64,000 nt of DNA from Sporocytophaga sp. (GCA_024707265.1 JANQAB010000003.1:620001-684000), one strand, 5' to 3'; shown: positions 18,763 through 28,650, numbered from the stretch's first letter. Numbers and translations: made by a program. The notes: generated by a model from the letters alone, not told the origin.

Positions 18763-19810
18763 GAGGATAATAAAATGAGAGAATGATTTCCGTTGTAAGA
18801 GTTATATAAAAGAATTTTACTTACTTCCTTTTCGGGAGTACGACTTAAAGAAACACCTGCAGGAATTTCTTTTTTCTTCAATATCTGAGAAGCCAGCCAA
18901 ACACCAAATGCTGTAGAGGTCGAATACTCTCCACAAAGATTTTTATAGGCCGCTGCATTATTCTCTTTAAAGAAATTTTCTTTAAACTCTGAATATACCC
19001 TATCCCCTTCCTGATCTCCATTGGCACCTAAAAGGATAAGATCAATATCTTTCGCCTCGAGATTATTGGAAGAAAAAATTCTGTCAAGGATCTTTTTAAG
19101 ATCTTCCTGGCTATTTGTGTTAAAAAGTATTTCCACAGCCAGCACAGCTGCATAAGGATCCTTTGGACTTGAAGAAAGAGTAAAGAATGCTGCACCTTCT
19201 CCAGGTATTGTCCCCTTTGAATTTTCGTAAAAAAACTCAGACGTTGTTACTCCTTTCCTCCAAAATCCTTTTTTCGAATGAATAGAATAATGGTTAGGTG
19301 TCATTTCGTCTACTCCACCTAAGAGGACATTGGAAGCTTCTCCTTCTTTCAGAAGGAGTATTGAATCCACAAAAGCACTTTCGAATGAAAGATCTCTGTG
19401 AACATAGGTGAAATTATAATTATTGCAGGTTAGCAGCAAAGCAATCTGGGCTCCTACAGTATTATGCGTTGACTGGATAAATGATGTAGGAGTTAAAAAC
19501 TGTTCCTTGTTGTTAAGAATATTACAAAGGAAATTCTCAGTATCTTCAAGACAGCCCATGCCTGTTCCTGTAATGATTGCATCGGGATTTTCCACTTTTG
19601 CATCTCTAAGACAATAATTGGCAGCAGCAACTCCCATTTTTATAACCCTGCCCATTCTTCTGGCAGCGGCAGGGGAAATGAACTCCTTGTAATTTGGCTC
19701 TATTACTTTAAAATAGTCCTGATGATATTTTATCTCTTCCAGAAAAGTGGAATTGTCCAGCGTATTCTGGGGGAGACATTACCAAGACCATTAATATAAA
19801 TCTGCATCAT
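18756..19810 (-). CDS. chain-length-factor-like ketosynthase (no active-site Cys; one frameshift)
   Basis: About 350 residues once repaired, a thiolase-fold ketosynthase. At the nucleophile elbow it reads TYVHRDLSFESAF, with no cysteine; the catalytic His motifs are also absent. This marks a KS-beta/chain length factor that pairs with an active KS. The start is ATG-ATG at 19808-19810, directly adjacent to the stop of the active KS gene (19811), and the frame then breaks in G5 at 19769-19773 (one C missing on the coding strand). With one base restored, SPQNTLDNSTFLEEIKYHQ joins the long ORF. The partner is likely the 19811-21019 KS. Confidence 0.82.
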
Positions 19811-21019
19811 TTAAATCTTCTTAAAAACAAGAGCTGAGTTATTTCCTCCAAATCCGAAAGAATTAGAAAGTACACTTTTTATATCGACACCTGATAGTAA
19901 CGATGTTTCAGGAGCTAGATCCAGTTCTTTCATCTTCACCTTAAAGTTAATATTCGGGAAGATGGTTTTATTCATTATAGATAAAGTAGAATAAACAGCC
20001 TCAATACCACCGCAAGCCCCTAGCGTGTGGCCGGTATATGATTTGGTAGAACTGAATTTAGGAACTTGGGTACCAAACAGTCTTGTCATCGCTGTACCCT
20101 CAGATAAGTCGTTATTGGGAGTACCTGTACCATGAACATTGATATAGTCAATTTCCTCTGCTGTTAATCCAGCTACCTCAAGGGCTTTTTTCATGGCCAG
20201 AAACGCTCCCTGACCATCAGGAGAGCTGGCTGTTTGATGATACGCGTCATTGGTATTCGCATATCCGCTTACTTCGGCCAGAATGGGTCTGTTTCCTGCT
20301 TTTGCAGCTTCCTCAGACTCTATCACAATATAACCCGCACCCTCTCCAAGATTCAGCCCTTGTCTGCTATCGTCAAACGGTCTGCAATGCTCTTTATCCA
20401 GGATCATCAATGTATTGAAGCCATTGATTGTAAAGACAGTAAGAGAGTCCACCCCTCCGGCAATGACCCTGTCAAGCATTCCTGCCTTTATCATTCTTGC
20501 TCCCAGCATAATTGAATTGGCAGACGAAGAACAAGCAGTACTAATGGTCGTCATATAGTCTTTGATACCCAATGCTTCAGCAATTCTTTCCGTACTTTCT
20601 CCGCAATCGTGAGTTTCAAGAAATTTCATGAAGTCCCCGTTATCTGCCGGATCCAGATACTTTTGATAAAGCATTTCAGTTTTGCCCATTCCCCCTACAG
20701 AAGTAGCTGAAATAAAACCTGTCCTGAGTTTTGCCACCTTATCCAGGCCTGCTGAATGATATGCTTCCCTCGCGGCAATGATTCCTAACAAAGTAGTTCT
20801 TGTCACTGGCCGACTCATATCAAATTCGGCCATATGAGCTAGATCCTTATCAGAGAACTTTACTTCGGAAACAGGAATGATATTTTTATGAACAGTATCA
20901 AGGTTTTGAATATGCCCTATACCAGGCTTTAAAGATGTCAATGAGTTATAATTCTCCTGCACATTGTTTCCAATGGAAGAGATAACTCCAAGACCGGTAA
21001 TGACAACCTTTCTGCTCAT
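19811..21019 (-). CDS. beta-ketoacyl-ACP synthase II-type (KS alpha)
   Basis: A 402-residue FabF-type condensing enzyme with a complete Cys-His-His triad: ISTACSSSAN (Cys163), NVHGTGTPNND (His about 300) and SYTGHTLGACG (His about 335), ending in SNSFGFGGNNSAL. It extends ACP-bound polyene chains by two carbons from malonyl-ACP. It lies directly before the chain-length-factor-like gene (zero spacing) and after an ACP gene (6-base gap). Together these form a type II PKS core, as in aryl-polyene biosynthesis. Confidence 0.93.
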   Translation of the reverse strand: MSRKVVITGLGVISSIGNNVQENYNSLTSLKPGIGHIQNLDTVHKNIIPVSEVKFSDKDLAHMAEFDMSRPVTRTTLLGIIAAREAYHSAGLDKVAKLRTGFISATSVGGMGKTEMLYQKYLDPADNGDFMKFLETHDCGESTERIAEALGIKDYMTTISTACSSSANSIMLGARMIKAGMLDRVIAGGVDSLTVFTINGFNTLMILDKEHCRPFDDSRQGLNLGEGAGYIVIESEEAAKAGNRPILAEVSGYANTNDAYHQTASSPDGQGAFLAMKKALEVAGLTAEEIDYINVHGTGTPNNDLSEGTAMTRLFGTQVPKFSSTKSYTGHTLGACGGIEAVYSTLSIMNKTIFPNINFKVKMKELDLAPETSLLSGVDIKSVLSNSFGFGGNNSALVFKKI

Positions 21020-21025
21020 TCCTTA

Positions 21026-21283
21026 TTATGCTTTTTTATGCTCCGCAATGTAATCTGCCATCGATTGGATCGATAAAAATATCTTTTTAGCTGAAGCCGC
21101 ATTTTCAACTCTCAAGCCATATTCTTTTTCCAAAAGAACTATAAGCTCCAAAGCATCAATGCTGTCAAGCCCAAGACCGTCTCCGAACAAAGGAGCTGTA
21201 GGGTTGATATCTTCAGGTTTTACATCTTCCAGTTTAAGGGCCTTTATTATCTGAACCTTTAATTGGTTTACTAAATCTTCCAT
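21026..21283 (-). CDS. acyl carrier protein
   Basis: An 85-residue ACP. The phosphopantetheine site is GLGLDSIDALELIVLLE, with Ser41 in DSI. It carries the growing polyene chain as a thioester. It is one of two ACPs in the cluster. The DSI variant resembles aryl-polyene ACPs, while the other has DSL. It lies 6 bases before the KS gene and 9 bases after the truncated KS-like gene. Confidence 0.93.
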   Translation of the reverse strand: MEDLVNQLKVQIIKALKLEDVKPEDINPTAPLFGDGLGLDSIDALELIVLLEKEYGLRVENAASAKKIFLSIQSMADYIAEHKKA

Positions 21284-21292
21284 GATAAAAAT

Positions 21293-21925
21293 TTAAAAAT
21301 TATATATTTTTTTTATTTGTTCTGTAGTATGCTTAATAGTGTTATCACCCTGATCGGATTCTGCCAGATATAGAAACACTTCATATTTGCCCTCACAAAA
21401 TTCTACCCAGCCAGCAATGCACGATTTTAATTTTCCTGAAGAAAAGAGATTATTGACATAATCTGTAATGAATTCAGGATTATATTCTTCAAAAATAAAA
21501 AAAGTATTTTCACCTTTTATCTTATTTCTGATACAAATTTCCCCGATCACGATATTAGGCAGAGTATACACGAATACAGCAGGACTGGGGAAGTAATTAT
21601 TCTTATCCCTAACTGTTTCATAATAAGAAGTATCAGTATGCAAACTTGAACTGGAATTCGAAAGTACCACACCAATCTCCGTTTCCGTATATTTTTCTTT
21701 AATTGCAGCGTCTTTTAAAATCAACTCCGTTGCCATCAACCCGAGCTTGCACATATCGTCCATTTTATAAAATGGCGAATGTGTTATTTCAAGTCGTTTG
21801 TAAAGGCTTCTGATAAAGGTAGCAAAGTCATCCTCCGGTGCTCCCTTAAGAAATTCTTCACCATTCAGAATGGCCTGATTATTTCTTATGATCGAATATG
21901 ATTTTATAAAACCTTTACTACTCAT
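21293..21925 (-). CDS. truncated ketosynthase-like protein (no catalytic residues)
   Basis: A 210-residue protein that resembles only the N-terminal lobe of a ketosynthase: YKRLEITHSPFYKMDDMCKLGLMATELILKD, then EIGVVLSNSSSSLHTD and LPNIVIGEICIRNKIKGEN. Where the nucleophilic Cys should follow, it reads TFFIFEE, and there is no His motif, so it cannot condense. No homopolymer break was found that would restore a C-terminal half, and the stop is followed by an ACP gene. It probably acts as a structural partner of an active KS. The start overlaps the upstream KS gene by 4 bases. Confidence 0.72.
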   Translation of the reverse strand: MSSKGFIKSYSIIRNNQAILNGEEFLKGAPEDDFATFIRSLYKRLEITHSPFYKMDDMCKLGLMATELILKDAAIKEKYTETEIGVVLSNSSSSLHTDTSYYETVRDKNNYFPSPAVFVYTLPNIVIGEICIRNKIKGENTFFIFEEYNPEFITDYVNNLFSSGKLKSCIAGWVEFCEGKYEVFLYLAESDQGDNTIKHTTEQIKKIYNF

Positions 21926-23068
21926 TGTTTCTCAAAAATCAACGCTGCATTGCATCCTCCGAAACCGGCAGCTGTTTTTAAAACTTTTTTCAATTTCTTC
22001 TCCATGCAGTCACTTAAGACATTTACCGGCTGAGTAACTCCCATTTTAGAAAAACCTGCTGTAGCAAAGAGTATATTATTTTTCATGGAATAAGCTGCCA
22101 TCACAGACTCTGCAATACCGGCTGCTCCAAGGGTATGACCTATATATCCTTTCAGACTGTTCATCGGCACATTTTCCAGTCTGGCTGAATGAATTGCCTT
22201 GGATTCCATTTCATCATTATAATTTGTGGCAGTACCATGCCCTGATATGTAGTCAATTTCTTCTGCCGTAGCAACAGCATCTTTTAACGCTCCGTCAATT
22301 GCAAGAAATAAGCCCTCTCCTGTTCTTGACGGACCTGAAATATGATTGGCATCATTGGTGATTGCTCCTCCCCTTACTGCAATAGAAGTGCTGTTTTGCA
22401 ATTCAACGGAAAGAATAACCGTACTTGCACCTTCGCCAAGACTTATTCCATCTCTCCCTTCGTCATACGGTCTGCACGGACTGCTGCCTATTGCTTTAAA
22501 AGACTGAAAACCTGATACTGTAAACTCAGATATAACATCTCCTCCTGCTACAATTATGTTTCTGTATTTCCCCTCATTTAAAATTCTCTTTCCCAACAAT
22601 ATAGCTACAGAACCAGATATACAAGCATTGGATACGACAAGCGGCTGATTAGGATTTTTAAAAAAAAGAGCTTATCACTCTGGCCATTACGGCCGACTTT
22701 AAACGTTCTTTAGGAAAGCTGCCATTCTGCCTTTCTTCCAGCAGATCTATGTTTCCCTTGGCTGTGGAAATAATAAACAAAGTATCACCGGAGGCAGGAT
22801 CAATTTTAGTTTTATTCAGAGCATCCGAAATACTTGTGATAATCATTTTCTCAAGTCTGGTATACTCAACTTTAGAATTTAACCTGCAAAAAGCTTCTTC
22901 TAATAAAGGAGTATTCACCAACGATGCATAAAAGGGAACTGGGGAAATAGAACGATCCTCAGAAAGTATTACTCCAGAGCATTTTTCCCTCATTTTTACT
23001 GCATTTTCTCCGGTAGTAAACCCGAGAGAGGTGATGACATTATCCGATATTAAAAAAACTGATTTCAT
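21922..23068 (-). CDS. beta-ketoacyl-ACP synthase (one frameshift)
   Basis: About 381 residues after repair. It carries Cys in VVSNACISGSVAIL, His in YISGHGTATNYND and His in YIGHTLGAAG, so the Cys-His-His triad is complete, and it ends GFGGCNAALIFEK. The frame breaks in A8 at 22660-22667, where one base too many gives a TAA; removing it joins ISSFFKNPNQPLVVSNAC. It is a third extending-type KS. It overlaps the thioesterase gene before it and the truncated KS-like gene after it by 4 bases each (ATGA), so the set is tightly coupled. Confidence 0.85.
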
Positions 23069-23502
23069 CCTTTTTTATAAAGCCACTTTTCTTTCCACTG
23101 CTGATAGCAATCAGGATTTGTGATTGAAAGTTCCCCGTCTTTTAAAAAAACCTGAATGGTTTTTCCTGTAGTAAGGAGTTCCCTTCCTTGTGAAGTATCC
23201 CTGTAGATTTTATAGTCGAATATAATTTTTGCAGCTTCTGTTGGTACAAAGGTAGTCTCTACAATTGCCTTCTCCTGTAATCTTAAAGGCCTTTTATAAT
23301 CACAGTTTGCTGTTACAAGAGGAGTTAAATATCCTTGGGAACTATATAATTCAACAAAATCGAGGTCAAATTCTTTCCCGAATGCATCCCTGCCATCTTC
23401 GAAAAATTTGAGGTAATTTCCATGCCAGACAATTCCCATGGCGTCCACTTCACAAAACCTGACTTTAATCTCTGTTCTGGCAACTAGTAAATTTGTTTCC
23501 AA
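23065..23502 (-). CDS. acyl-CoA/ACP thioesterase (YbgC/4-hydroxybenzoyl-CoA thioesterase-like)
   Basis: A 145-residue hotdog thioesterase with the catalytic-helix signature RFCEVDAMGIVWHGNYLKFFE (residues 14-34; the Asp of VDAMGIV is the family nucleophile/base). It hydrolyses acyl thioesters. In aryl-polyene clusters a thioesterase of this type is a standard member, perhaps for release or editing. It is separated from the ABC permease gene by about 50 bases and overlaps the KS gene by 4 bases. Confidence 0.88.
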   Translation of the reverse strand: METNLLVARTEIKVRFCEVDAMGIVWHGNYLKFFEDGRDAFGKEFDLDFVELYSSQGYLTPLVTANCDYKRPLRLQEKAIVETTFVPTEAAKIIFDYKIYRDTSQGRELLTTGKTIQVFLKDGELSITNPDCYQQWKEKWLYKKG

Positions 23503-23551
23503 CTCTTAATTATTAAATTCTGAATTCTTTTTGTTATAAACCTGGTATTGA

Positions 23552-24828
23552 CTAACTTCTGACTTTAAATTTATTATAAAAATAGGCCATAATTAGCATT
23601 GCACCAAAAAAACCGGTTAATGCTGTCACTTCAGGCAATATTTCCTGCACTCCAGCTCCCCTGAGAAATATGTTATTAAACGTTTCCATACTCCATCCCA
23701 ACGGAGACATAACACTCATTTTCCTCAATATTTCCGGCATCACAAATACAGGTATCCAGATTCCACCAATGGCAGCAAGTATTACTATGAAAACGGCTGC
23801 AAATGTAGAAGATTGCTGATGCGTTTTAAATACTGTTCCCAAAAGCACTCCTAACCCGGTAGCAGCCATCCCTATAGATACAACTGCTAAAATAATGGCA
23901 GAAAGGTTTTGCCCTAGGTCAAGGGGGGTAATCCAAGTTGAGGCATTAAAAAAACTCCCGCCAACATCATCAGGACAAACTGCACAAGTGTAATTAAGAG
24001 ATAGGCTAAGACTTTGCCGATCATTACTACTAAAGAAGTCCCGGGAATCGTCCTTAACCTTAAGGTACTGCCATCCTCTCTTTCTTTAATGATGCTTCCA
24101 GCCAAAGGAAGGACAATAAAGAAAATTCCAAAGATGGTCCAGGCTGGAACATTATGCTGCACTGAATTCAAGGACAGACCTTCTAATTCAGGCATCGCGG
24201 ATTTCTGATCTAATTGTATAAACCTTCTGGTATCTATGTTAAACTGATTGCCATTAGGAAAATATTGAGATAGATGTTGTGAGATGATCTTTATGGACTG
24301 ACTGGCCTGATATCCGTCAAGAATTTTATCCAAAGCCAATTGAACCGATTTTTTGAACGATGCCTGTAATGCAGGATCATAAATAACCTGAATACCGGCA
24401 AATAAAGAATCTTTAGCTTCTTCAGAAATACCATTAGTAAGCTCACCAAAAGCTCTGCCGATATCTCTTCTGATATGGGTTTGCAACATGAGCGAAGTAC
24501 CGGGAGGAATAATTACACCAACTTTGTATGTTCCTTTTTTAACTTCTTCTCTGATAGTGTTTATATCCGATTTTGAATATTCTGCTTCCGTTACCTTAAA
24601 TATCCCTGCCTGACCCAGACCCTGATAAATTGCTTTGCTACATTCATCTCTATCCTGATCAAGCACCAATACTTTTATTTCAGCCTGCTGATAATCTCTG
24701 AAAGGACCATCCTGAATCAATGCCATGATGATAATCATTGTTAAAGGCATCAGAAACAAGATCGCAAGACCTGCCTTGTCACGCATCAGAATTAAAAGCT
24801 CTTTATATATAGCAAAAAAAATTCTCAT
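23552..24828 (-). CDS. ABC-2 type transporter permease (one frameshift)
   Basis: About 425 residues when repaired. Topology is that of an ABC-2 exporter: TM1 near residues 18-38 (AGLAILFLMPLTMIIIMALI), a long extracytoplasmic loop of about 200 residues, then five or so TM helices with IKEREDGSTLRLRTIPGTSL between them. The frame breaks in G6 at 23923-23928 (one C missing on the coding strand). Adding it joins LPPLDLGQNLSAII. It pairs with the ATPase gene next upstream (2-base gap). It likely exports a pigment precursor or lipid across the inner membrane; it could also be a less specific lipid exporter. Confidence 0.85.
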
Positions 24829-24829
24829 A

Positions 24830-25568
24830 CTAATCTCTCAGTTCCTTTCCTGTCAGGTTAATAAACAGGTCTTCAAGATTCGAATACCGATTCTCCTCCG
24901 CTATCAGTTCTGCAGGCACACCTTCTTTAATGATTTTCCCCTTGTCTATGATCGCAATTCTGCTGCAAAGATTTTCAGCTTCCTCCAGGTAGTGACTTGT
25001 ATAGATAATAGTTGTTCCCTTGCGGTTGATTTCTTTTAAAGTTTCAAGAATGAGCACTCTTGACTGCACATCCACTCCCACTGTGGGCTCATCCAGAATG
25101 ATAATAGAAGGCTTGTGCAATATTCCTGCAACTAGATTTACACGGCGCTTCATGCCTGTGGAGTACTCATTGATTTTCTTATGGCGATGATTTGAAAGCC
25201 CCATTTTCTTCAGCCAGAACTCAACTTCAACCTTTAAGGACTGGTTAGCTAATCCATACATTCTCCCGAAAAAAAGAAGATTTTCCTCAGCAGTTAAAGA
25301 AGGATATAAAGCAATATCCTGAGGAACCAGGCCGTAGTATTTTTTAATTTTTTCAGGATATCTGAGAATATCGGTCTCATTCATATAAGCAGTACCGATA
25401 TTAGCTGATGATAGTCCGCAGATAATTGAAATCAAAGTAGTTTTGCCGGCTCCATTAGGACCGAGCAAACCGAAAAAAATCGCCCTTTCTAATATTCAGA
25501 TTTATACCCGAAAGCGCAGGGGCAAATCCCTTTTGATAGGTTTTATAAAGATTATTTACCTGAACCAC
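24830..25568 (-). CDS. ABC transporter ATP-binding protein (one frameshift)
   Basis: About 246 residues when repaired. Walker A GPNGAGKTT, Q-loop at GLVPQDIALYP, signature INEYSTGMKRRV (a relaxed form of LSGGQ), Walker B IIILDEPTVGVD and the H-loop in YTSHYLEEAE are all visible. The start is a GTG at 25568, 4 bases past the stop of the BtrH-like gene, reading VVQVNNLYKTYQKG. The frame breaks in A7 at 25473-25479 (one surplus base); removing it gives KGDFFGLLGPNGAGK. It powers the ABC-2 permease encoded next downstream. Confidence 0.88.
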
Positions 25569-25571
25569 TAT

Positions 25572-26573
25572 TTATAAGGTAATTTTTTTCAGTTTGGTAA
25601 ATATTGCCTTCTCACGATCTGCACATTCCAATAATATATCTGATAAGGTTTTATAAGACACTGCAGAAGAAGCTCTCCCTTTACAGATTCTTCCCGCTTC
25701 AAATGCAAAATCTCTCCATCTGTCTCCGGTTTCTGTAACTTCCTGAGCTACCTCCTGAAGCCAGGGCTGTTGGAGTTGACTGGACGCTTCCTGAAGAAAG
25801 GCTCCAAAAATAAATCTGAATCCCCCGCCTCCGGTTCCGATTTCTTCCTGCATTCTGATCACCTGACCCAGGTATAAAATCGCTCTTCTTTCATCAAGTT
25901 TATCCGGCCATTTTTTTAAGCTTTTAGCCAAAAAACGAATTCCTTTTACTCCGAAAAGAGGAATAGGCACATTGAGCATATCGCCCGCAGTCTGCTTGAT
26001 TCCTTTTACTATAGCCGGTTTAAAATCAAATGAAGAAGGTACTACAGTTGGATAGTACATCTTCCCTTTCGGAGGCATAGTACCCTTTGCGAATCTGGCT
26101 CTAACCAGATCATCATAATCTATTTCACATGTCTCTTCCAGAACGGGATCGCTTACGAGATATTTCCCGTTTCTTTTCCCAAAAACAACAATATTGTGAG
26201 CGTTGAAATGAAAGCGTAAAGCTTTAGGTAAATAGGGGAGATAAAACACACTTGTCAGCAACCCGACAGGCAAGCCTTTTTCCAAAGTGCGATCCAGTTC
26301 TTCCATTGCTTTTGTTTCGCTTCTGAAAGTTGTTGAATGCATGGAAATGCCGAGCCGGTTGCTCACTCTTTTGAATATCCACCCTGGAAGTATTCTATAA
26401 GAAGTAACTGGTATTCCGTTTAATTTTATAAAAGGAAGGTAGCTGAAAAACAGACCAGAGCCTATACCAAATACCATTGGCTCGGAAATACCCAGGTTGT
26501 GAAACTTCAATAGATTCGATACAGCACCATTTTCACAATGCGCACTCTGATTATGTTCAAATTCCACTTCCAA
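25572..26573 (-). CDS. BtrH-like N-terminal domain protein (DUF4872 C-terminus)
   Basis: A 333-residue protein. The N-terminus FEHNQSAHCENGAVSNLLKF has the Cys-Glu-Asn cluster of BtrH-type acyl-ACP-dependent acyltransferases/peptidase-like proteins (Cys13). The middle (KYLVSDPVLEETCEIDYDDL) and the helical C-terminus fit the DUF4872 domain usually fused behind it. BtrH transfers an aminoacyl side chain from an ACP in butirosin biosynthesis, so this protein may move an acyl chain from an ACP to an acceptor, perhaps esterifying the flexirubin resorcinol. That role is inference. It overlaps nothing, but is only 2-3 bases from its neighbours. Confidence 0.75.
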   Translation of the reverse strand: MEVEFEHNQSAHCENGAVSNLLKFHNLGISEPMVFGIGSGLFFSYLPFIKLNGIPVTSYRILPGWIFKRVSNRLGISMHSTTFRSETKAMEELDRTLEKGLPVGLLTSVFYLPYLPKALRFHFNAHNIVVFGKRNGKYLVSDPVLEETCEIDYDDLVRARFAKGTMPPKGKMYYPTVVPSSFDFKPAIVKGIKQTAGDMLNVPIPLFGVKGIRFLAKSLKKWPDKLDERRAILYLGQVIRMQEEIGTGGGGFRFIFGAFLQEASSQLQQPWLQEVAQEVTETGDRWRDFAFEAGRICKGRASSAVSYKTLSDILLECADREKAIFTKLKKITL

Positions 26574-26575
26574 GA

Positions 26576-26968
26576 TTATTCTGGTTTTATAAGTTGTGCC
26601 ACAGAAATATTCAGCGCACGGGCATATTTCTCAAGGGTTTTCTGACTTAATTTTTCAAATGCGAAAGGACGCATGTGCCAGACAATTCTGAACCATGAAA
26701 TACCTGTTAAATCTGCCAGCATTCCTTTGGTAATCATATTTTTTTCCAGGTGAAAAAGTAATGGACTGGCTTTGCCGGATAAAACCCTTTGTCTTGCCAG
26801 TTCTACTCTTTCATTGATAACCTCCCAGGCTTGATCGAGAGCAATATTTTCAGGTTCCCAACCGGCAGTCTTAACTTTTGTATAAGTACCGTTTTTATCA
26901 GTTGCATATAACACCTTTCTGACGCCTTCAAGGGCACCATGATCCTGAGGAACCTGATCTTTTTCCAT
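26576..26968 (-). CDS. small HTH-like protein of the flexirubin cluster
   Basis: A 130-residue protein. Residues about 75-128 (ITKGMLADLTGISWFRIVWH, then EKLSQKTLEKYARALNISVAQL) look like a helix-turn-helix of the XRE/Cro type: helix, turn, recognition helix, and a second helix with the YA-AL-IS pattern. The N-terminal 70 residues have no recognised fold. It lies inside the operon, 2 bases before the BtrH-like gene. It may regulate the cluster or serve as a structural adaptor; neither is shown. No named family known to me. Confidence 0.55.
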   Translation of the reverse strand: MEKDQVPQDHGALEGVRKVLYATDKNGTYTKVKTAGWEPENIALDQAWEVINERVELARQRVLSGKASPLLFHLEKNMITKGMLADLTGISWFRIVWHMRPFAFEKLSQKTLEKYARALNISVAQLIKPE

Positions 26969-26978
26969 AAAAGTTAGA

Positions 26979-27437
26979 TTAATCTTTTTTGACGAAAATT
27001 TTCATTTCGCATTCTGCTACTGCATTTCCATTGCAGGTACAAGATGCTTTGATAAGCAGGACGCCCATTACCTCATTTTCAAATCTCACTTCAGTGATCA
27101 ACTCCGATTGAATTGGTGGCAGGGAATGAATTTTCAACCCTTTAATTGCACCGATGTAGCCTACAGGAGCACCTTTTAAATCACCACTGTTATCAGATTT
27201 TTGTCGGTTAATTTCATAGCCCATGCGAAGAGCAGCTGTTTGAGCCATATTTTCTACCAGTCCGGGTTCTCTGAAAAAACCATTATAAGAAAAAATATTA
27301 TCCTCTTTCAGAGTTAGTCCGCTTATAGTTTTTACATCATCAGAATACAAAAGCTTATCTACCATGACAAATGGCTCTTTCTGAGGAACCATGTTTACAA
27401 CGACATCGCCTTCGTAAATTGGACTATTGAAATTCAT
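26979..27437 (-). CDS. hotdog dehydratase-like protein (aryl-polyene type)
   Basis: A 152-residue hotdog protein: VVNMVPQKEPFVMVDKLLYSD at 13-33 and YNGFFREPGLVENMAQTAALRMGYE are the FabZ-like strand and central helix. The FabZ His/Pro-rich loop (H-F-PG-P-PG) is replaced by GFFREPGLVENMAQTAA, with Glu in place. This is the pattern of the second dehydratase subunit in aryl-polyene clusters (ApeP-like), which works together with a canonical dehydratase. The partner is likely the protein encoded at 16363-16731. Soluble, cytoplasmic. Confidence 0.75.
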   Translation of the reverse strand: MNFNSPIYEGDVVVNMVPQKEPFVMVDKLLYSDDVKTISGLTLKEDNIFSYNGFFREPGLVENMAQTAALRMGYEINRQKSDNSGDLKGAPVGYIGAIKGLKIHSLPPIQSELITEVRFENEVMGVLLIKASCTCNGNAVAECEMKIFVKKD

Positions 27438-27455
27438 TTTAGTAAAATTTTAAAC

Positions 27456-28592
27456 TTAACAGACAGTCAGAAGTGCATACGAATAAGAGAACCTTGCACT
27501 TTCAGGGACTGCCAGCAATAATTTATCACCTATATTTAATTTCCCTGAATTTAAAATCTCCTCTACCATTACAAAAACAGAAGCTGCTCCGATATTTCCT
27601 ACACTGGTGAGATTAGTAAACCACTTTTCCTGAGGAATATCGAGATTGCTCTTAATTAACTCTTCTGCAATTTTCAATCTGAAAAACTCTGATGAAAGAT
27701 GTGGCAGTACGTAACTGATTTCTTTTACATCAAAATTTCGCTTTTTACAAATCCCTTTTAACGCTCTCGCTGCCAATTGAGAAATATGCTGATCCAGCAA
27801 TTTGACATCCTGTTTCATTGCCATTACAGAATTGTCTGCAATGGCTTTAGGTTCCATTTGCTTGAAACTTATCAGATTTCCATTTTCATCTTTGTCAGAA
27901 GCAGCATACATACAAGTCTCCACTTCATTCGCAAAAGATACACTGTCAACCCACTCTATCTTTAGGGACAAACCATTGTCAGCTGGTTTATCTTCCAGGA
28001 GAAAGGCTCCTGATCCATCTGAAAGCATCCATCTGAGGAAATCTTTTTCGAAAGCGAGTATCGGATTTTCGTCCATTTCCCCAATCTTTTTAGCTTCCTC
28101 TTCATAATTTTTTGCCTGAAGCATAGGAGAACAAAGTTCTGATCCTACAATTACTGCATTAGAAGTATTTTCAGACTGAATAGACATATAGCCAATCTTT
28201 AGCGCGTGCATTCCTGAACAACAGTTACCCATGGGAGAATATGTTTCCAGAGGCCTCCCTCCAAGGTATCCGTGAACCATAATTGCATGCGATGGCATAA
28301 TTTGATCAGGATAAGAAGTACCACATGCTAGCAGTTCTATGTCATCCTCCTTAAAAGATTTATCGAATAAAGATCTGACAGCTTCTGCTGCCAGCTGAGC
28401 GTTATTATGAGTTATATTACCCTCTTTGTTAAGAGCGTAATATCTTGTTTTAATACCATTATTCCTTAATACTATCTTCTTAGCCCTCGAAGGTTTGCCG
28501 TTAATAAATCCCAGATAAGTTTCCATTTCATCAATCGAAACCGGATTATTAGGCAAATATTTCGCAACCCTTGTTATAAATACTTCCTTCAT
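27456..28592 (-). CDS. darB: KAS III-type ketosynthase, DarB-like
   Basis: A 378-residue thiolase-fold protein of the KAS III group. The triad is Cys125 in GNCCSGMHA, His in VLPHLSSEF and Asn in SVGNIGAASV. The N-terminal block FINGKPSRAKKIVLRNNGIK is a mark I associate with DarB/StlD, which joins two beta-ketoacyl thioesters into a cyclohexanedione, the precursor of dialkylresorcinols. DarA lies next upstream, so the pair can form the resorcinol part of flexirubin. The assignment to DarB rather than a general FabH is moderate; the gene order favours it. A terminator-like hairpin lies between the two genes. Confidence 0.75.
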   Translation of the reverse strand: MKEVFITRVAKYLPNNPVSIDEMETYLGFINGKPSRAKKIVLRNNGIKTRYYALNKEGNITHNNAQLAAEAVRSLFDKSFKEDDIELLACGTSYPDQIMPSHAIMVHGYLGGRPLETYSPMGNCCSGMHALKIGYMSIQSENTSNAVIVGSELCSPMLQAKNYEEEAKKIGEMDENPILAFEKDFLRWMLSDGSGAFLLEDKPADNGLSLKIEWVDSVSFANEVETCMYAASDKDENGNLISFKQMEPKAIADNSVMAMKQDVKLLDQHISQLAARALKGICKKRNFDVKEISYVLPHLSSEFFRLKIAEELIKSNLDIPQEKWFTNLTSVGNIGAASVFVMVEEILNSGKLNIGDKLLLAVPESARFSYSYALLTVC

Positions 28593-28614
28593 TAATAACT
28601 TCTCTTATGAAAAA

Positions 28615-28650
28615 TTTTAGTTGCCGTCCAATAGCCATAGCCAACTAAAA
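28615..28650 (-). terminator. intrinsic terminator or attenuator inside the flexirubin operon
   Basis: On the minus strand, TTTTAGTTG pairs with CAACTAAAA over an 18-base inner region, and TTTTT follows directly. It lies in the 164-base gap between the DarA and DarB-like genes, the largest gap in the cluster. It would reduce transcription into the downstream genes. Whether it stops all transcripts depends on an extra promoter or read-through. Confidence 0.6.

Noticed and set aside
21293..21925. The 210-residue KS-like gene as a frameshifted full ketosynthase
   Set aside because: The stop is followed within 9 bases by an intact ACP gene, leaving no room for a C-terminal lobe.
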